Shown: one piece after another, positions 35,040 through 46,661 of the stretch
How positions within the stretch are numbered: the stretch's first letter is position 1
How the letters are laid out: each line of letters starts with the position of its first letter
DNA from: Cutaneotrichosporon cavernicola
Taxonomy: Eukaryota > Basidiomycota > Tremellomycetes > Trichosporonales > Trichosporonaceae
Direction of reading: 5' to 3'
DNA length: 64,000 nucleotides
Assembly (NCBI RefSeq): GCF_030864355.1
Contig: NC_083394.1
Coordinates: 868,001-932,000, forward strand
Program-made: the position numbers and the translations under genes
The notes under the pieces: model-generated
Seen by the model: the letters and a program-made list of their open reading frames with translations, nothing else
Told to the model about the DNA's origin: nothing
Database searches by the model: none

Positions 35040-36915
35040 TTACTTGCGCGCAGCCTTGAAGAGGTCGCGCGGCTTGCGTCCCTTCTTGGCGGCCGAGAGA
35101 TAGTCGGACACCTGAAAGGCGACGTCGAGGCTCTGCTCGTAGTTGAGGCGCGGGTCGCAGTGCGTGCGGTAGTTGAGATTGAGGTCCTTGTCCTCGAGCT
35201 CCATCGAGCCGCCGATACACTCAGTCTGGTGTCAGATGCATCTTGTCCTGCCAGCTGCTCCTCTTCCTCGTCACTCACAACAGAGTATCCCTCGTCGTTA
35301 AGTTCGCCAGTGAGCTCGAGGTGGATACCGCCGAGGATGGTGCCTTTCTCGCGGTGGATCTCGAACGCGCGCGTGATTTCGTGCATGATATCGCTGAAGT
35401 GGCGGGTCTTGAGGCTCGAGTCTGCCTCAGACGTCTTGGTATTCCCGTGCATCGGGTCGCACTGCCAGACAACGACGTGGTCGGTCGCCTTGACAGCGTC
35501 AATGTGGGTGGGAAGGTAGTCATCGATCTTGGCCGCACCGTAGCGCGAGATGAGAGTGACCTTGCCCGGAATTCTGTCGGGGTTGAGAATGTCGAGCATG
35601 CGCACGAGCTCGTCGGGCTTCATGCTGGGGCCGACCTTGACGCCGATTGGGTTGACAATACCCCGGAAGTACTCAATGTGTGCCCCGTCGAGCTGGCGCG
35701 TCCGATCGCCAATCCAGACAAAGTGCGCACTCCTGTTGTAGAAGCGCTTTTTGGGAAGGATACCCGACGAAGCAGGCGACTGTTCGCCGCGCACAATCGA
35801 GGCGGAACGGCTTGGTCCAGGAGTGGTGGGGCGTGAGGCAGGGGTCAAGTTTGACGGCTTGTGCTCCTCCGCACGCGTAAACGCCTCCTCGTACTCGAGG
35901 AGAAGAGCTTCGTGGCTTCCATCAATACTGGTCCGGAGGGGACTTACGAGGTGAAGATGTTGACGGTCTGGGTGCCTCCGCGCTCCGAACCACCGGCCGC
36001 GCCGGTCGCAACCTTCATAAACTCGAGGCGGTCCTGGAGGTGTTCGACGACGTCCGTGAACTGCTTCAACAGCTCGGGGTTGCGGACGTACGAGAAGCTC
36101 CACTCGAGCGGCTTGTGAAGGTCCGCAAAGCCCGAGGAGAGCAATGTGCGGATGTAGCCCAGAGTTGTTGACGAGTGGAAGTAGGCCGCAGTCAGGCGGT
36201 CCGGGTCAGGAGTGCGGTCGTTGATGTCGTAGCCGTTCACGTTGTCGCCGCGGTAGCTCATGACCTCCTTCTTCACCATATTCCCGTTGGCGTCGGCGAC
36301 ATCGACGATCTCCGTCGGCTTGGAGCGAGGCTTGGCGTACTGGCCTGCGATCCGCATGATGCGCACGATCGGGATGTGCGCCGCGTTTAAGAGAATGAGG
36401 GACATGATAAGGATGAGCGAGAGCTTGTGCTCGATGGGAGTCTGGGGTAAGCTCGAGCCAAGGTGAAGAAGAGGAGGGTAAAGGGGGAACGGTAAGGGGG
36501 AGATCTCAGCTATCCAAAGCCGGGGTAGGCGACAATACAACGACTGTCATTGCGAACCTGCAGATCGTACTGATCGTACTTCGTCGTCACGACGGACAAA
36601 GTAGGCTGTCGTCCCCAGTCTACTGGGCCAGAACAATGAGCCGCATCCACTCACCTGGGAACAGTACTCAAACAGCTCGGCACAGTCGCCTCCTTGTAAG
36701 AGGAACGCGCGGCCGGCCGCGACTTCCGCCATCTGCTCTGCGAGTGAGTCGACCTGGGTCAGCCACACTCAGGAGTGTCATACCTCTTGTTCAGAAACGA
36801 GCGGGGGAAGTGTCCTTAGCTTGCGCAGGACGCGGTCATGGTGCGCTGCGTCGGGGTAGGTCACATCTTGAGTAATGGGCTTGGTGCGCCACGAGGTGGG
36901 TGACCAGGTTGACAT
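35040..36915 (-). CDS. Class II DAHP synthase (shikimate pathway entry)
   Basis: Condenses phosphoenolpyruvate and erythrose-4-phosphate to DAHP, the first step to aromatic amino acids. Five exons, high to low: 36915-36784, 36753-36655, 36441-35948, 35915-35279 and 35225-35040 (515 residues). It is the plant/bacterial-type class II enzyme: [19 protein letters not shown] at the N-terminus, [98 protein letters not shown] and ECIGGS. A Ser/Pro-rich stretch of about 45 residues (about 35740-35880) interrupts the conserved core between the YEEAF and [10 protein letters not shown] motifs. Introns are 30, 213, 32 and 53 bp; the 30-bp one (36754-36783) is the shortest in the window. Feedback inhibition is typical of the family but cannot be read here. 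Confidence 0.95.
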
Positions 36916-37206
36916 GTTTGATGTGCTGGTGAGATGCGAGGATGAAGGACGGTGTTGAGTCGATTGTTGGTTGTTAGAATGCTAGAAAAGGGATTGTTCA
37001 GATGGCGATGGGGACCCACACAAGTCACGTGTCGCAGCGGAACTGGACTCGAGATTCAGAGATTGACGAGTCAAATGATAGCCGACTGCGCCGCTCACCA
37101 ATTACCATCTACCATCTCCAAAGCACAATAGCACAATAACACAACAGCACATGCACATGCACAGGCATACCAAAGTACATGAACGATATACAGACATTAG
37201 CAAACT

Positions 37207-40195
37207 TTAACCCAGCATCATACGCAGCTCCTTCTCCTGCGCTAATCGCTCCTGCTTTCCACGGAGCTCGGTGCGACGGCGCGCGACTGCGCTGTTGTCG
37301 GTATGCCCGGTGGCCTTGATCGCATTCAGTCCACTTGCGCGTGCACGCACGCCGGCAGCCGTGCGCCGCGGCGACTTGGGGCCGACCATGCGCTTTGTTG
37401 GGCTCTTGAGCGGCGAGCTCCGGACCGGCAGCTTGCTCGGCGTCGGCGAGATGTGGAAGTTGCTCTCAAAGAGGAAGTTGGCGCGGCTGCTTGCCTCACC
37501 AAACGGCTGAACCACGAGACCAGCCATGTTGGGCGTCAGGCCGGTCGGCACGGCTGTAGGTGGACGGGGGAGTGGGCGGCGCGGCTTAACCTCGTCGGCG
37601 GCGGAGGTAGAAGTGTTGGGGGAGGGTTTGACCGTCGCTTGTCGCCTCGCCATGCTACTGGCCGTTGGAGCGAGGAGCGTGCTACTGCGCGAGCGCGGGA
37701 TGCTGCTCATGCTCGGTGAGCGGAGGTTGGTGATCGACGGTGAGCGGAGGTTGGTGATCGACGGCGAGCGGAGGTTCGAGCTGCTCGGAGAGAGCATGCT
37801 TGAGGCCTTCAGGTTGGAGGACGACCTCTGGGAGGCCGACGGGAAGCCCTTGGAGTGCAGGTCGCCACTGGCGACGCGTGCGAGGTCACGAGCCCCGCCC
37901 GAGCGCGTGATGCTTCCGAGGCTGTTGGCGCTCAGTTGCCGGTTCAGCACAGGGGGCGCCGAGGCACCGCTCGCTCTGGAGCTCACACTGCCGTGGTCCT
38001 GGCTGTTATCCTTGAGCGGCTGGAACGTTGGCTTGGGCGGCCCAAAGTCTGGAATGGGCCCACGGCGCTTGCTAAGAGACGAGGTGGTGCCTGATGTGGT
38101 CGTCGAGGGAGCAGTGGAGTCAGAGACGGAGCAACCACCCATGCGTGGCGGAGCGCTCGCTTTGACGGTGCGCAGGCCGGGCTTGCTGCTCATCTTCTTC
38201 AGGCGCGACGTCTTGTCTGTTGTGTCCTCGGGTACGTTGACGGACGGGAGCACGTAACTGCCCTCGGATGCGATACTGTCAGGGCTCTTGGAGGGCGAGG
38301 GGATGCGGTTACCCGAAGCCGTCTTCTTGTGCCGCAGGAAGCCAAATCGGCCGACGGTGCCCTTGAGTCCGCTGCGGCCCATCGTCTTAATGGGGGACTT
38401 GGTGGTGCTTGTGACACGCGAGCGGCGGAACGCATCGATGAGACCTGGCTTCTGCGCAGGCGCCGGCTTGGAGCGCTTGCTCCCACGCTCGGCCTCAGGC
38501 CCCGGCTCGTCAAGCTGGCGCTTTGCAACAGCCGTGGCGAGCATCGAGCTCGAGGCCGATGTCTTCATCTGGCTCGCCTGGCTCGTACCTGAGGCGGAGC
38601 GGCTTGATGGCCCCGAGATCGACTGCAGCGACTTCATGCGCTGGAACTCGCGGCGGTGCGCCGCAGCGTACCGATCGTTGGCCTCTGGACCTGGGGCCAG
38701 ACCAAAGCCCCTCAGCTGCGTCCCTGAGGACGCTGCTCTTCCAATGACACTGTTTACGGCGGTGGACCCGTTGCCCGTAGACGAGACGAGCTTAGACGCC
38801 TCGGCGTCCTTGCCCTTGAGGAGCTCCGACGAGAAGATGTTTACACCACCCATCTTGGCCTGAAACTCGGCGAGGAGCTTTGCTCCCGCGTCCGAGAACT
38901 CGTTGGTGGATACGGCCTGTGTCGTGCCAAAAACGAACGAAGGTGATGCAGGCGATCCAGGGAACGAGCCGGGCATGTCTGGCTCGGGGGTCCCCATTGC
39001 GGCCTGGATCTCGGGTGGCGCAGCTGGGTCGAACGCTGGGATCTGGGGATAAATGCCGCGAGCGTTCGAGGCAGGCGACAAGATGGTTGGGAGGGAAGGG
39101 CGATCTTTTAGTGCTGGTTGTGGGGCGGCGGCCATGGGCTTCATCGACCGGCGCTCCTTGATGTGGGCGACCGAGTTAGGCCCCGTAAGAGGAAGCGCGT
39201 CCGGATCGGCAGTGGTCTCCGTGAGATTGGCCATGCTCTCGGTTGGTGACACGAGGCGAATGGTGGAGGGACGATGGTGGCTCACGTCGTCGCGTATCCG
39301 CTTGGGCACGCCCACGGTCGACGCAGGCGATGGGCAAAGGATCTCCTCAGCTGGTTCGGACTCTGGCTGCTCAGCGTCAGACGTGGCACCAGGAAAGGCG
39401 ATGTTAGGTGTCGGGCTCTTCTCCTTGGTCGATAAGGTGCGCGACGCTGTTCTGCGGATCGAGCTAGCAATGGAGCGGAGAGAGCCGACGCCACGCAGCG
39501 AACCGTACTTCTCACCCTTGTCGCCGTCAAGGCTGGCGCCGTTGACCGCGCTCTTCCAGTTGGCCGTGTCGTCACTCTCCTCCTCCTCCACGAGGCTGGC
39601 ATTGTGCCTGTCAATGACCTCCCACGACCCACGGCGGGCCAAGGAGATGGTGGACGGACGGCTCTTCTTCGCACGGGTTAATGCGGGCGCCTGTGGCGGC
39701 TCCAGTTCCTCGCTGGCAGGCATGGCCTTGCAAGGGGACTTGGATGGGCTATCGGGCGGATTCTGGGTGGCGAGGTCGAAGACGGCCTTGGCACTTGGTG
39801 TAAGAGTGTGGCCGACTGGGGTTAGTGGTGGGGGTTGAGGATGGGGATGGGGTTGAGCCGGAACGGAAGCTAGGAGAAGGATGGGGCAGAGGGATTGAAA
39901 GAAGAATGGAAAGAGGAGATGAAGGACGAGGGAAGGGTTGAGCGTGAAGGAGGCGGGGATGGCCCAAAGGAGAGACTGCAACCCAGTGAAACTCAAGCCA
40001 AGCAGACTCACAATCGTGCAGGCGCTGGACCATCTCAGTATTCTTCCCACTGGCCTTGAGACCATATCGCTTCGACAAGCTCATAAGCTGCTGGCGCTTG
40101 AGACTCGTGAGAGCCGCCGTGCTGTTGTCAGCTACGGCCATATGTGGCCCAACAACTCACTTCCAGAGTATGGCGTGTTCGCTTAACTCGTCCAT
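37207..40195 (-). CDS. SAP-domain protein with long disordered region
   Basis: Three exons, high to low: 40195-40161, 40121-40012 and 39815-37207 (917 residues). The N-terminus is a SAP motif (LTSLKRQQLMSLSKRYGL then KNTEMVQRLHDF), a helix-turn-helix element that binds AT-rich DNA or RNA-associated chromatin. The rest is Ser/Pro/Arg-rich and probably disordered, with several possible CDK or MAPK sites (SP/TP). A repeated octapeptide (LRSPSITN) occurs near 37,720-37,775, encoded by 24-bp direct repeats. The C-terminus is basic and helical (RRRTELRGKQERLAQEKE). Intron 2 is 196 bp. No enzyme domain is visible; a nuclear scaffold role is inference. Confidence 0.8.
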
Positions 40196-40724
40196 GTTTC
40201 CCTGGAGATAGGAGAGAGAGGAGGGAGTGATATGAGACTTGATGAACAAAAGTGATGATAGTGTGGTGGATTGGTGACAAGGTAGAGGGTAGAACAAGGT
40301 TGTTGAGATGAAGAGAGAAGGGGGGGGGGGGAAGAGATGTGTTGTTTGTGTTCATCTGTTGGGCCGAGTCGTAGTCCCTGGAACGTCCATTTCAAAGTCA
40401 GTCACGTCTTTTATCACTTACACGTCATTAATAATAATAGCAGGTACAACAGTCTACTACTTTCCAGCCTCACATGTACAAGCCGACAATGCATAGTACA
40501 GGAGGCCCATTCCCTGCCTGTGCCGCATGGTACTTCAGCCATGAAGCTAGTGGATCTCTAGAAGCAGGATACCCCAGCTATCAAGTCGATAGCTTGGCCA
40601 GTGCAAGTTCGGGGCGGGGGAGGGTAAGAGGCGGGATGAAGGAGGAGGTGGAGGCAATCCACGATGCACGACGCGCGTCATCTTCCATCTTCCACTTGCC
40701 ACCTTCCACCTTCCCTCATCCACA
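40196..40724. other. Divergent promoter region with G-run
   Basis: Lies between the SAP gene (-) and the RING gene (+). A run of about ten G residues is at 40321-40331. Pyrimidine-rich leader sequence (ttccatcttccacttgcc) precedes the RING gene. No gene seen. Confidence 0.45.
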
Positions 40725-41494
40725 ATGAGCAACTCAGAATCGCCATACTCTGCCCGACCACCACCCGCCACCTTTGACGACTTCATGGCGCAGGTCGACG
40801 CAGCGACCCAGGCCCATGGGGGGATCATGGTCGACGAGGAGGTCTATGAGGAATTGTTCGCGGCTGCTCCGCCTGGGTGAGTCTCTCTCACCAATATGTG
40901 GGTTTGATGCTGAGACTATTGTCGTTGTGGACTGTGACGAAATTACTCCTTTCTATACTCGCTTCACTCCCTCACCAGTCGCGGCGCTCGCCCAGAGTTC
41001 ATCGCTGCCCTCCCACGTCCCAAGGTCGTGCCACGAGGCGAGTCATGTCCCGTCTGCCTGCAGACCCTCGCGGCAATCGAGACCGAGGAAGAGTATGCGC
41101 TCGCGTCAGAGAGTTTCTTTGGCGACACAGAGGCACTGGGACTGCGCGAGTTGCCGTGTACCGCCAAGCATGTGGTGTGTGCGCGGTGTTGCAAGCAGTG
41201 GCTGACACTTGTGAGTCCGACGCGGGCGTCAGAGACCTGTATGACGTGCCAACCAACCCGACGCCCAGCTGAGGCGGTCACATGGTGAGCTGACCGCAGA
41301 ACAACACCTGTCCCCTCTGCCGCTCTCAAGTCGACCCTGCTAACCCCATCGACGCCGCCACGAGCGACACTATCGAAGCACAACGGCAGACCGAACGCAT
41401 GCTCGCCCTCTTCCATTCGCTCTTTGGACAGCGCCAGCCTCCTCCTACTAAGAAGGAGGAGGGCCGCGATGCATTTGCGGGAATGTACTCGTAG
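40725..41494 (+). CDS. RING-HC zinc finger protein (possible ubiquitin ligase)
   Basis: Three exons, 40725-40876, 40979-41210 and 41300-41494 (192 residues). The RING ligands are split over exons 2 and 3: CPVCLQT, then LPCTAKHVVCARCCKQWL, then NNTCPLCRSQ, giving C3HC4. The C-terminal tail (QRQTERMLALFHSLFGQ) is helical. Such small RING proteins usually act as E3 ligases, but no substrate domain is present. Intron 2 is 89 bp and is open in frame for 25 codons, and its read-through encodes another C-x2-C pair (SETCMTCQPT) before a TGA at 41286-41288, so a retained-intron product would still close a RING-like array. The stop lies 38 bp from that of the convergent tafazzin gene. Confidence 0.82.
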
Positions 41495-41532
41495 CCCTCC
41501 CATGAATGTCTATGATGCATATGTAGTGTCTA

Positions 41533-43045
41533 TCACCTCCGTGCCATCTCGATCTCTGGCGCCGGCAGCCCGCCCTGGCTCTCCCGTCTCCGACTTTGGC
41601 TCCACTCCTGCTTGGCAAACCGCCCCTCCCCGCTCTCCACGGCTTCTCCCATACTCCTCAGCCCATTCTGGAGGAGCGCGGTGATCTCGCGCCGTGTGCT
41701 CTCGTCTGGATCGAACGCGCCGGAAAGGTAATCGGCATGCTCTGCCTGGTGCGCACGGAGGGCGCTCTGGTCGCTCTCTACCCTCGTCGGGGCTGTTGGT
41801 TCTGAGCCGGATGCAGGGTGTCGCGGGAGACCCGCGCGCCATGCGTCCACCAAGGGCGCGACGAGCGGGGTGAGGCTCTCACCGACTGTGATGCTAACGT
41901 TGGCGCCCGGACGCGGGAGGAAGCGCGGCCACTTGCGATGCTCGTTCATGATCTGGTCGAAACCTGGTATAAGTGAAGGGAACGGGGGAGGCAGCTAATC
42001 ATGAAGAGAAGCTAGCTTCTCGAAGGCCTTAGACCTACCTGAGATCCAGATGGGGATGATTTCGGGCATGACCTCCGAGTCCATGATGATACGGCCGCTG
42101 CTGTCAGCTGCGTCAAGCTGATATCAGCTGTACTTACACGCCCCACTTGAAGCGGTACATCCCGCCGTCCGGATTCGACTTGGCCTGGTTAACCCGGCCT
42201 TCCGGGAACATATGGACCTGATGTGAGCAGTCGAACGGCGCTGCAATCACATCTCCGCTCCCAACTACACAAACAAGCACTCACCCATCCACCCTCCTCA
42301 ATTTTCCGTATGGCGTCATCCACGCCGAGCTGGTATATCCCGCCGCCGCGCACCGTCTCAATGACCTGTCCCCACCCAAAGAACTTGGACAACGTAGGGT
42401 TCGTGAACATGATATCGCTTGCCCCTAATGTCCACCGGCTATTGGCACACGTGTACCGCGGGCCCGCGAAGGGAAAGTATGTCGTGGTAGGGAGGAGAGA
42501 CCACATCATGGGGTCGTCGACGACCGAGTTGTGGTTTGCGACTTGGGTTAGCTACTGCGTCTCTTTCCCTCTCTTCCCCCCTTCTCCACTCCGTCATGCC
42601 AAACCACCACCTCCCCCACCCACACTCCAACCACTCCGCCCTCGCCCAACGCCTACTCACTAGTAATCACTCCCCGCCGTCGCTTCCACGCCCCTCCACG
42701 ACCCTTGATCCCCAGCGCCGAATATAGGCTCTCCTCGCCTGCGACATGTACAGTCGTTGTCGCGCGCAGGAACGCCTTGCACGCCATCGAAACGGTCGAG
42801 AGGGTCAGAGCTGAAGCGAGAGAGGGCCCACGCCTTGGCGCAATCGCACCCGTCGCTAGCTTGGATATCGCATGCGAGGAGGCTACACGCGACGCGCGCG
42901 AGGCTGCTTTCGAGGCTGCGTTGCGCGCCGACGCTGCCTTCGTCATGGCGAGTGAGGCGGCTTGTGACGCGTGAGATGCGGCGTTAGAGAGCGGTCGTGC
43001 CACCACTGCGTGCGTGGAGCTTGCAGGGGAGGATGTTGGCGGCAT
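41533..43045 (-). CDS. TAZ1: Tafazzin-type phospholipid-lysophospholipid acyltransferase
   Basis: Remodels cardiolipin acyl chains in mitochondrial membranes. Five exons, high to low: 43045-42661, 42541-42285, 42217-42138, 42097-42039 and 41963-41533 (403 residues). The PlsC-type HX4D motif is in IANHNSVVDDPMMWSLLP; then TCANSRWTLGASDIMFTN, FFGWGQVIETVRGGGIYQ, VHMFPEGRVNQ (the acyl-acceptor site), RFKWGVGRIIMDSEVMPEII and PIWISGFDQIM, all in tafazzin order. The first ~85 residues are unusually Ala/Ser-rich with few acidic residues (ASHASQAASLAMTKAASARN), perhaps a mitochondrial targeting or amphipathic segment. The C-terminus has an extra low-complexity ~90 residues. Intron 1 is 119 bp. Confidence 0.9.
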
Positions 43046-43498
43046 CGAAGAAAGTTGAGGATAGACCTGCTGTCCCACAGGACTGTTCCAATAACAGGCG
43101 CGGAAAGAGAAGAAGAAAACAGGAGAAACCCCCAGCCAACGGATAAAGCAACGTTGGTGATACGGGCGACGCGGCGACGACAAAGCGTAACCATTTGTCC
43201 GAAATTATTGGCTGTCTGTCACTCCGTGCCTGTCCGAGCATCAACACAACCGAGGTGGAGGCGGGGTCCAGCAATGTGGCCCCACCCAGTCAGGCGCATA
43301 TAAAACCCCACATTGTCGTCTATACGTGCAGAGTCTCCTCTGCGTTCATTGAGCCTATTAACAGAGTCATGTGGCGCCTACATGGCACATTTTCGCTCTT
43401 GGGGATACTGGAATCATTCCAAGCACCTCCATTTCATGGAGATTGGATGAGCTGAGCGGCGTGAGGAAAGCCGTTGGCCCGCGCGATTCCTCGCGCTC
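43046..43498. other. Intergenic
   Basis: Tafazzin promoter (minus strand reading) and pyruvate kinase 3' region. No gene or clear element seen. Confidence 0.4.
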
Positions 43499-45506
43499 TT
43501 AGTCGCGCTCGATGACCGCAATCTCAAGGTCAGATGGGTCGGTCGGGACCGAAAGAATGCGGAGGGTGTTGGTGTGGCCGAGACCGCCCTTCCAGCCCTG
43601 GACAGCAATGACGGTCGCCTCGGGCTTGACAATGTTGAGGTTGACAGCGACCCTAAGGCCGTAGCGAATACGGTTGTCGACGTCAATCTGCCACTTGTCC
43701 TGAGGAACGCCACGGGGCTCTGGGTACCATACAGGGTAGACACCGCGGGAGAGGTGGAGCTGGCGGGCAGTCTGGTCCTTGCGGGTCACTGAGGTCAGCT
43801 CATGTCAGATTCTTCAAGCTCACCGCAAATAATGGGGCACGAGGGGCGGTACTTGGCGATGAGACGCGCCGACACACCCGAGGTCGAGAGGACAATGATT
43901 GCGCCGGCGTCCTGCTCCATCGAGGCGGCAACAGCAGCAAGCGCAAGGGTCTCCGCAGTCTCGGTGGGTCGGGGAGTGAGGGCACGAAGCTGGTCGAACA
44001 GGGGGGCGTACGAGATGGCAGACTCGGCGACGTACGCGGTCTCTGCCATCATGCGGACGGCCTCGAGAGGGTACATTCCCTTGGCGGTCTCACCCGAGAG
44101 CATGACACAGTCGGCACCATCAAGAACAGCGTTGGCGACGTCCGACACCTCAGCACGAGTGGGACGGGGGTTGACCTAATGTCAGTGGGCTCTACGGGAC
44201 AAACGCGTCCGCAACACAGATCCGCAGTGCTGCTAGTGGTTGCACTCACCGTCATCGACTCAAGCATCTGGGTGGCGCAGATGGCGGGCTTGCCGGCAAC
44301 GTTGCACTTGGCGATCATCATCTTCTGGGCGAGGAAGACCTGGGATGCGGGGATCTCGATACCGAGGTCACCACGAGCAACCATGACACCGTCAGTCTCA
44401 CGGAGAATCTCGTCGAAGTTGGTGAGGCCCTGCTCATTCTCAATCTTGGAGATAATCTTGACGCCAGCACCTTCGGTTCCGAGAGCCTTGCGAATGTCGC
44501 GAACGTCCTGGGCCCTGCGGATGAACGAGGCGAAAATCATGTCGACGTTATTGCGCACACCAAATGCCAGGTCGGCCTTGTCCTTCTCCGAGAGAGCGGG
44601 AAGGTCAACGTTCGTCCTGGGAAGGTTGACACCCTTGCGAGACGACAGAATACCAGCGTTCAGGGCCTTGACCCGGATACGGTGTTCGTCGATAGAGAGG
44701 ACCTGGAGCGAGAGGATGCCATCGTCGACGAAGAGGAACTTGCCAGGCGCGGTGACCTTGGGAAGGTTGGCGTAGTCCATAAAGATCTGGTCGGCGTTGC
44801 CTGCCTCCGAGAAGGAAGGGTCGGTGGTCACCCAGAACTCGTGGCCCGCAGGAATAGGGATCTGGGCAGGTCAGTGCCAGTCAACGCCTCCACCGGGTGA
44901 CTCACGTCCGCTCCGTTCTCCATAAGGCCTGTACGGATCTCGGGCCCCTTCGTGTCAAGGGCAAGAGCGAGGGGACGCCCCGCGGGGCTGAGCTTGGCAG
45001 CCTCGCGGGCGTTGTCAATGACGGACTTGTGGTACTCATAAGAGCCGTGCGAGAAGTTCATGCGGACTGTGAAACATGCGTGAGCGTCATGGTGCACAGT
45101 GCGGGATGGATTGCAGGGAAGGTCACAGAGGCCATGCGCTCAGATCTTTCCACGTACCAATGTTGAGACCAGCATCAGCCAGCTCTGTGATCATCTCGAC
45201 CGAGTTGGTCTTGGGACCGATGGTGCCGATGATGGACGTCTGTGGGAGGTTAGTTACACCAAACGACCAGAGGTTGAAGCAAGGTTGCACAGCCGCAAAC
45301 AAAAGGCGACTCACCTTGCGCAGGAACTTGTGCTCCCCAGTGGGGGAGTCAAAGTGGGGGTTCAGGCCCGCAAGCCATGCGATCTGAGAGCTGGTGGAAT
45401 GGCTGTAGAGCGTGTTAGACAACTCGATCCTGGAGACGCATCGCGAGAGGACTGGGGATGAATTTGTTGAAGGCGAGAGGGGAGCACGTTCGGTAAGAAC
45501 GACCAT
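43499..45506 (-). CDS. PYK1: Pyruvate kinase
   Basis: Last step of glycolysis, phosphoenolpyruvate plus ADP to pyruvate plus ATP, cytosolic. Six exons, high to low: 45506-45315, 45239-45158, 45066-44906, 44861-44250, 44175-43824 and 43788-43499 (562 residues). Motifs: [40 protein letters not shown], the active-site lysine region [70 protein letters not shown] and the C-terminal allosteric domain ([18 protein letters not shown]). The N-terminus has about 38 residues more than typical fungal enzymes; a shorter start is not available as an in-frame ATG before the conserved block, so the extension may be real. The promoter side (45507-45760) is purine-rich on the plus strand, as expected for a minus-strand CT-rich leader. 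Confidence 0.95.
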
Positions 45507-46661
45507 CGCGTTGGATATTACAATGGAAAGGAGTGTGGGAGTGAGAGTGAGATTGAGTGAAGAAAGAGGGAAGAAAGAATGATGATGGTGCTAGAAACGA
45601 GGGAAGGAGCAGGGTTAATGTATAGTAGTGGGGAGGGGAGATCAAGGAAGGCATGGAGGAAAATGTGACACGGCGGCGCTATCAACAGAGGTATCTGTAT
45701 ACTGCTGAGATCCGACTGTCGGTTGTGTCAGACGTCGAGTCGACTCACTTGCTCATGTTGTGTTGTTGATGGGGCTGTGCACTGGGGAAGAAGACGAGTC
45801 TGATCTGGTGAGTATTATGGTGACTGTGAACGTGAGAGTGTGGTGACAGACTTACGATTCAAGACGAGTATTGAAAGTGGGAGACTGAAAAAGGATGGGT
45901 AGATGATTGTGGATGACAACTGATTGGGGTCTAGGTGTAGGCTGTTGGGGATGACGAGGTCAGAGTGGGTGATGGGTGACCTTGGGGCTACTAGGGTGGG
46001 CAAATTGAGCAATCTGGGCGGTGTAGGCGTCAGAGATCCTATCATCATACTGCGATCCTGCGATCCTTACCATCCTGCAATGACCTCAGGGCCACATACT
46101 CCAAAGGGGCTCACATCAACAATTCGAGTGGGGACGATGTAGTACATAGCCAATCATAATACTCTCCTAGTCAGGTTGCCGGCGGCATCGGCACTTGAAC
46201 CCCTGAGACCATATCGCACTTGAGCCCCTGGGTGCGGACCATTCGGGCCGCACATTTGACTCGCTTGTTATTGGGTCCAAGGCCACTCAAGCCACCGCTC
46301 AACACGCCGCTCACCACGTGGAACAAGCCATCGGCCCGATCTCTCCAACATTTTACACCTGGATATTCCGTCATGAAATACCACCATCCTGATTACAAGC
46401 GATACAGACCACGCGATATTGCCTCCGCTTCTCTCGACTTTGCCCGTCGCCGACAAAGTGGAAAGTCGGGACACAACTCGTACACTTCGGGAACAACCTC
46501 CACAGACAGTCATCTTGACAACACCAACCGCAACGCGCGCACTTCCCCAAACGCCGACTGCGACCTTTTGTTCTACCTGAACAATCCCCGTGACCCAGTC
46601 GCACAACCTCTTCCCCTCTCCATTCCTCCATCGGCGACCCCGGCCTTCACCCACCTCCACC
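45507..46661. promoter_or_regulatory. Divergent promoter between pyruvate kinase and mitochondrial uL1m
   Basis: About 1.15 kb without a supported gene. A CCACGTGG octamer is at 46314-46321, about 340 bp before the uL1m ATG. Two imperfect copies of an 18-19 bp element (atcggcacttgaacccctg and atcgcacttgagcccctg) lie in direct orientation between 46188 and 46231. The antisense frame at 46268-47365 is a shadow. Confidence 0.5.

Noticed and set aside
46171..46260. Possible tRNA on the minus strand (ggttcaag-like T-loop)
   Set aside because: The T-stem does not pair and no acceptor or anticodon arm can be drawn; it is a direct repeat instead.
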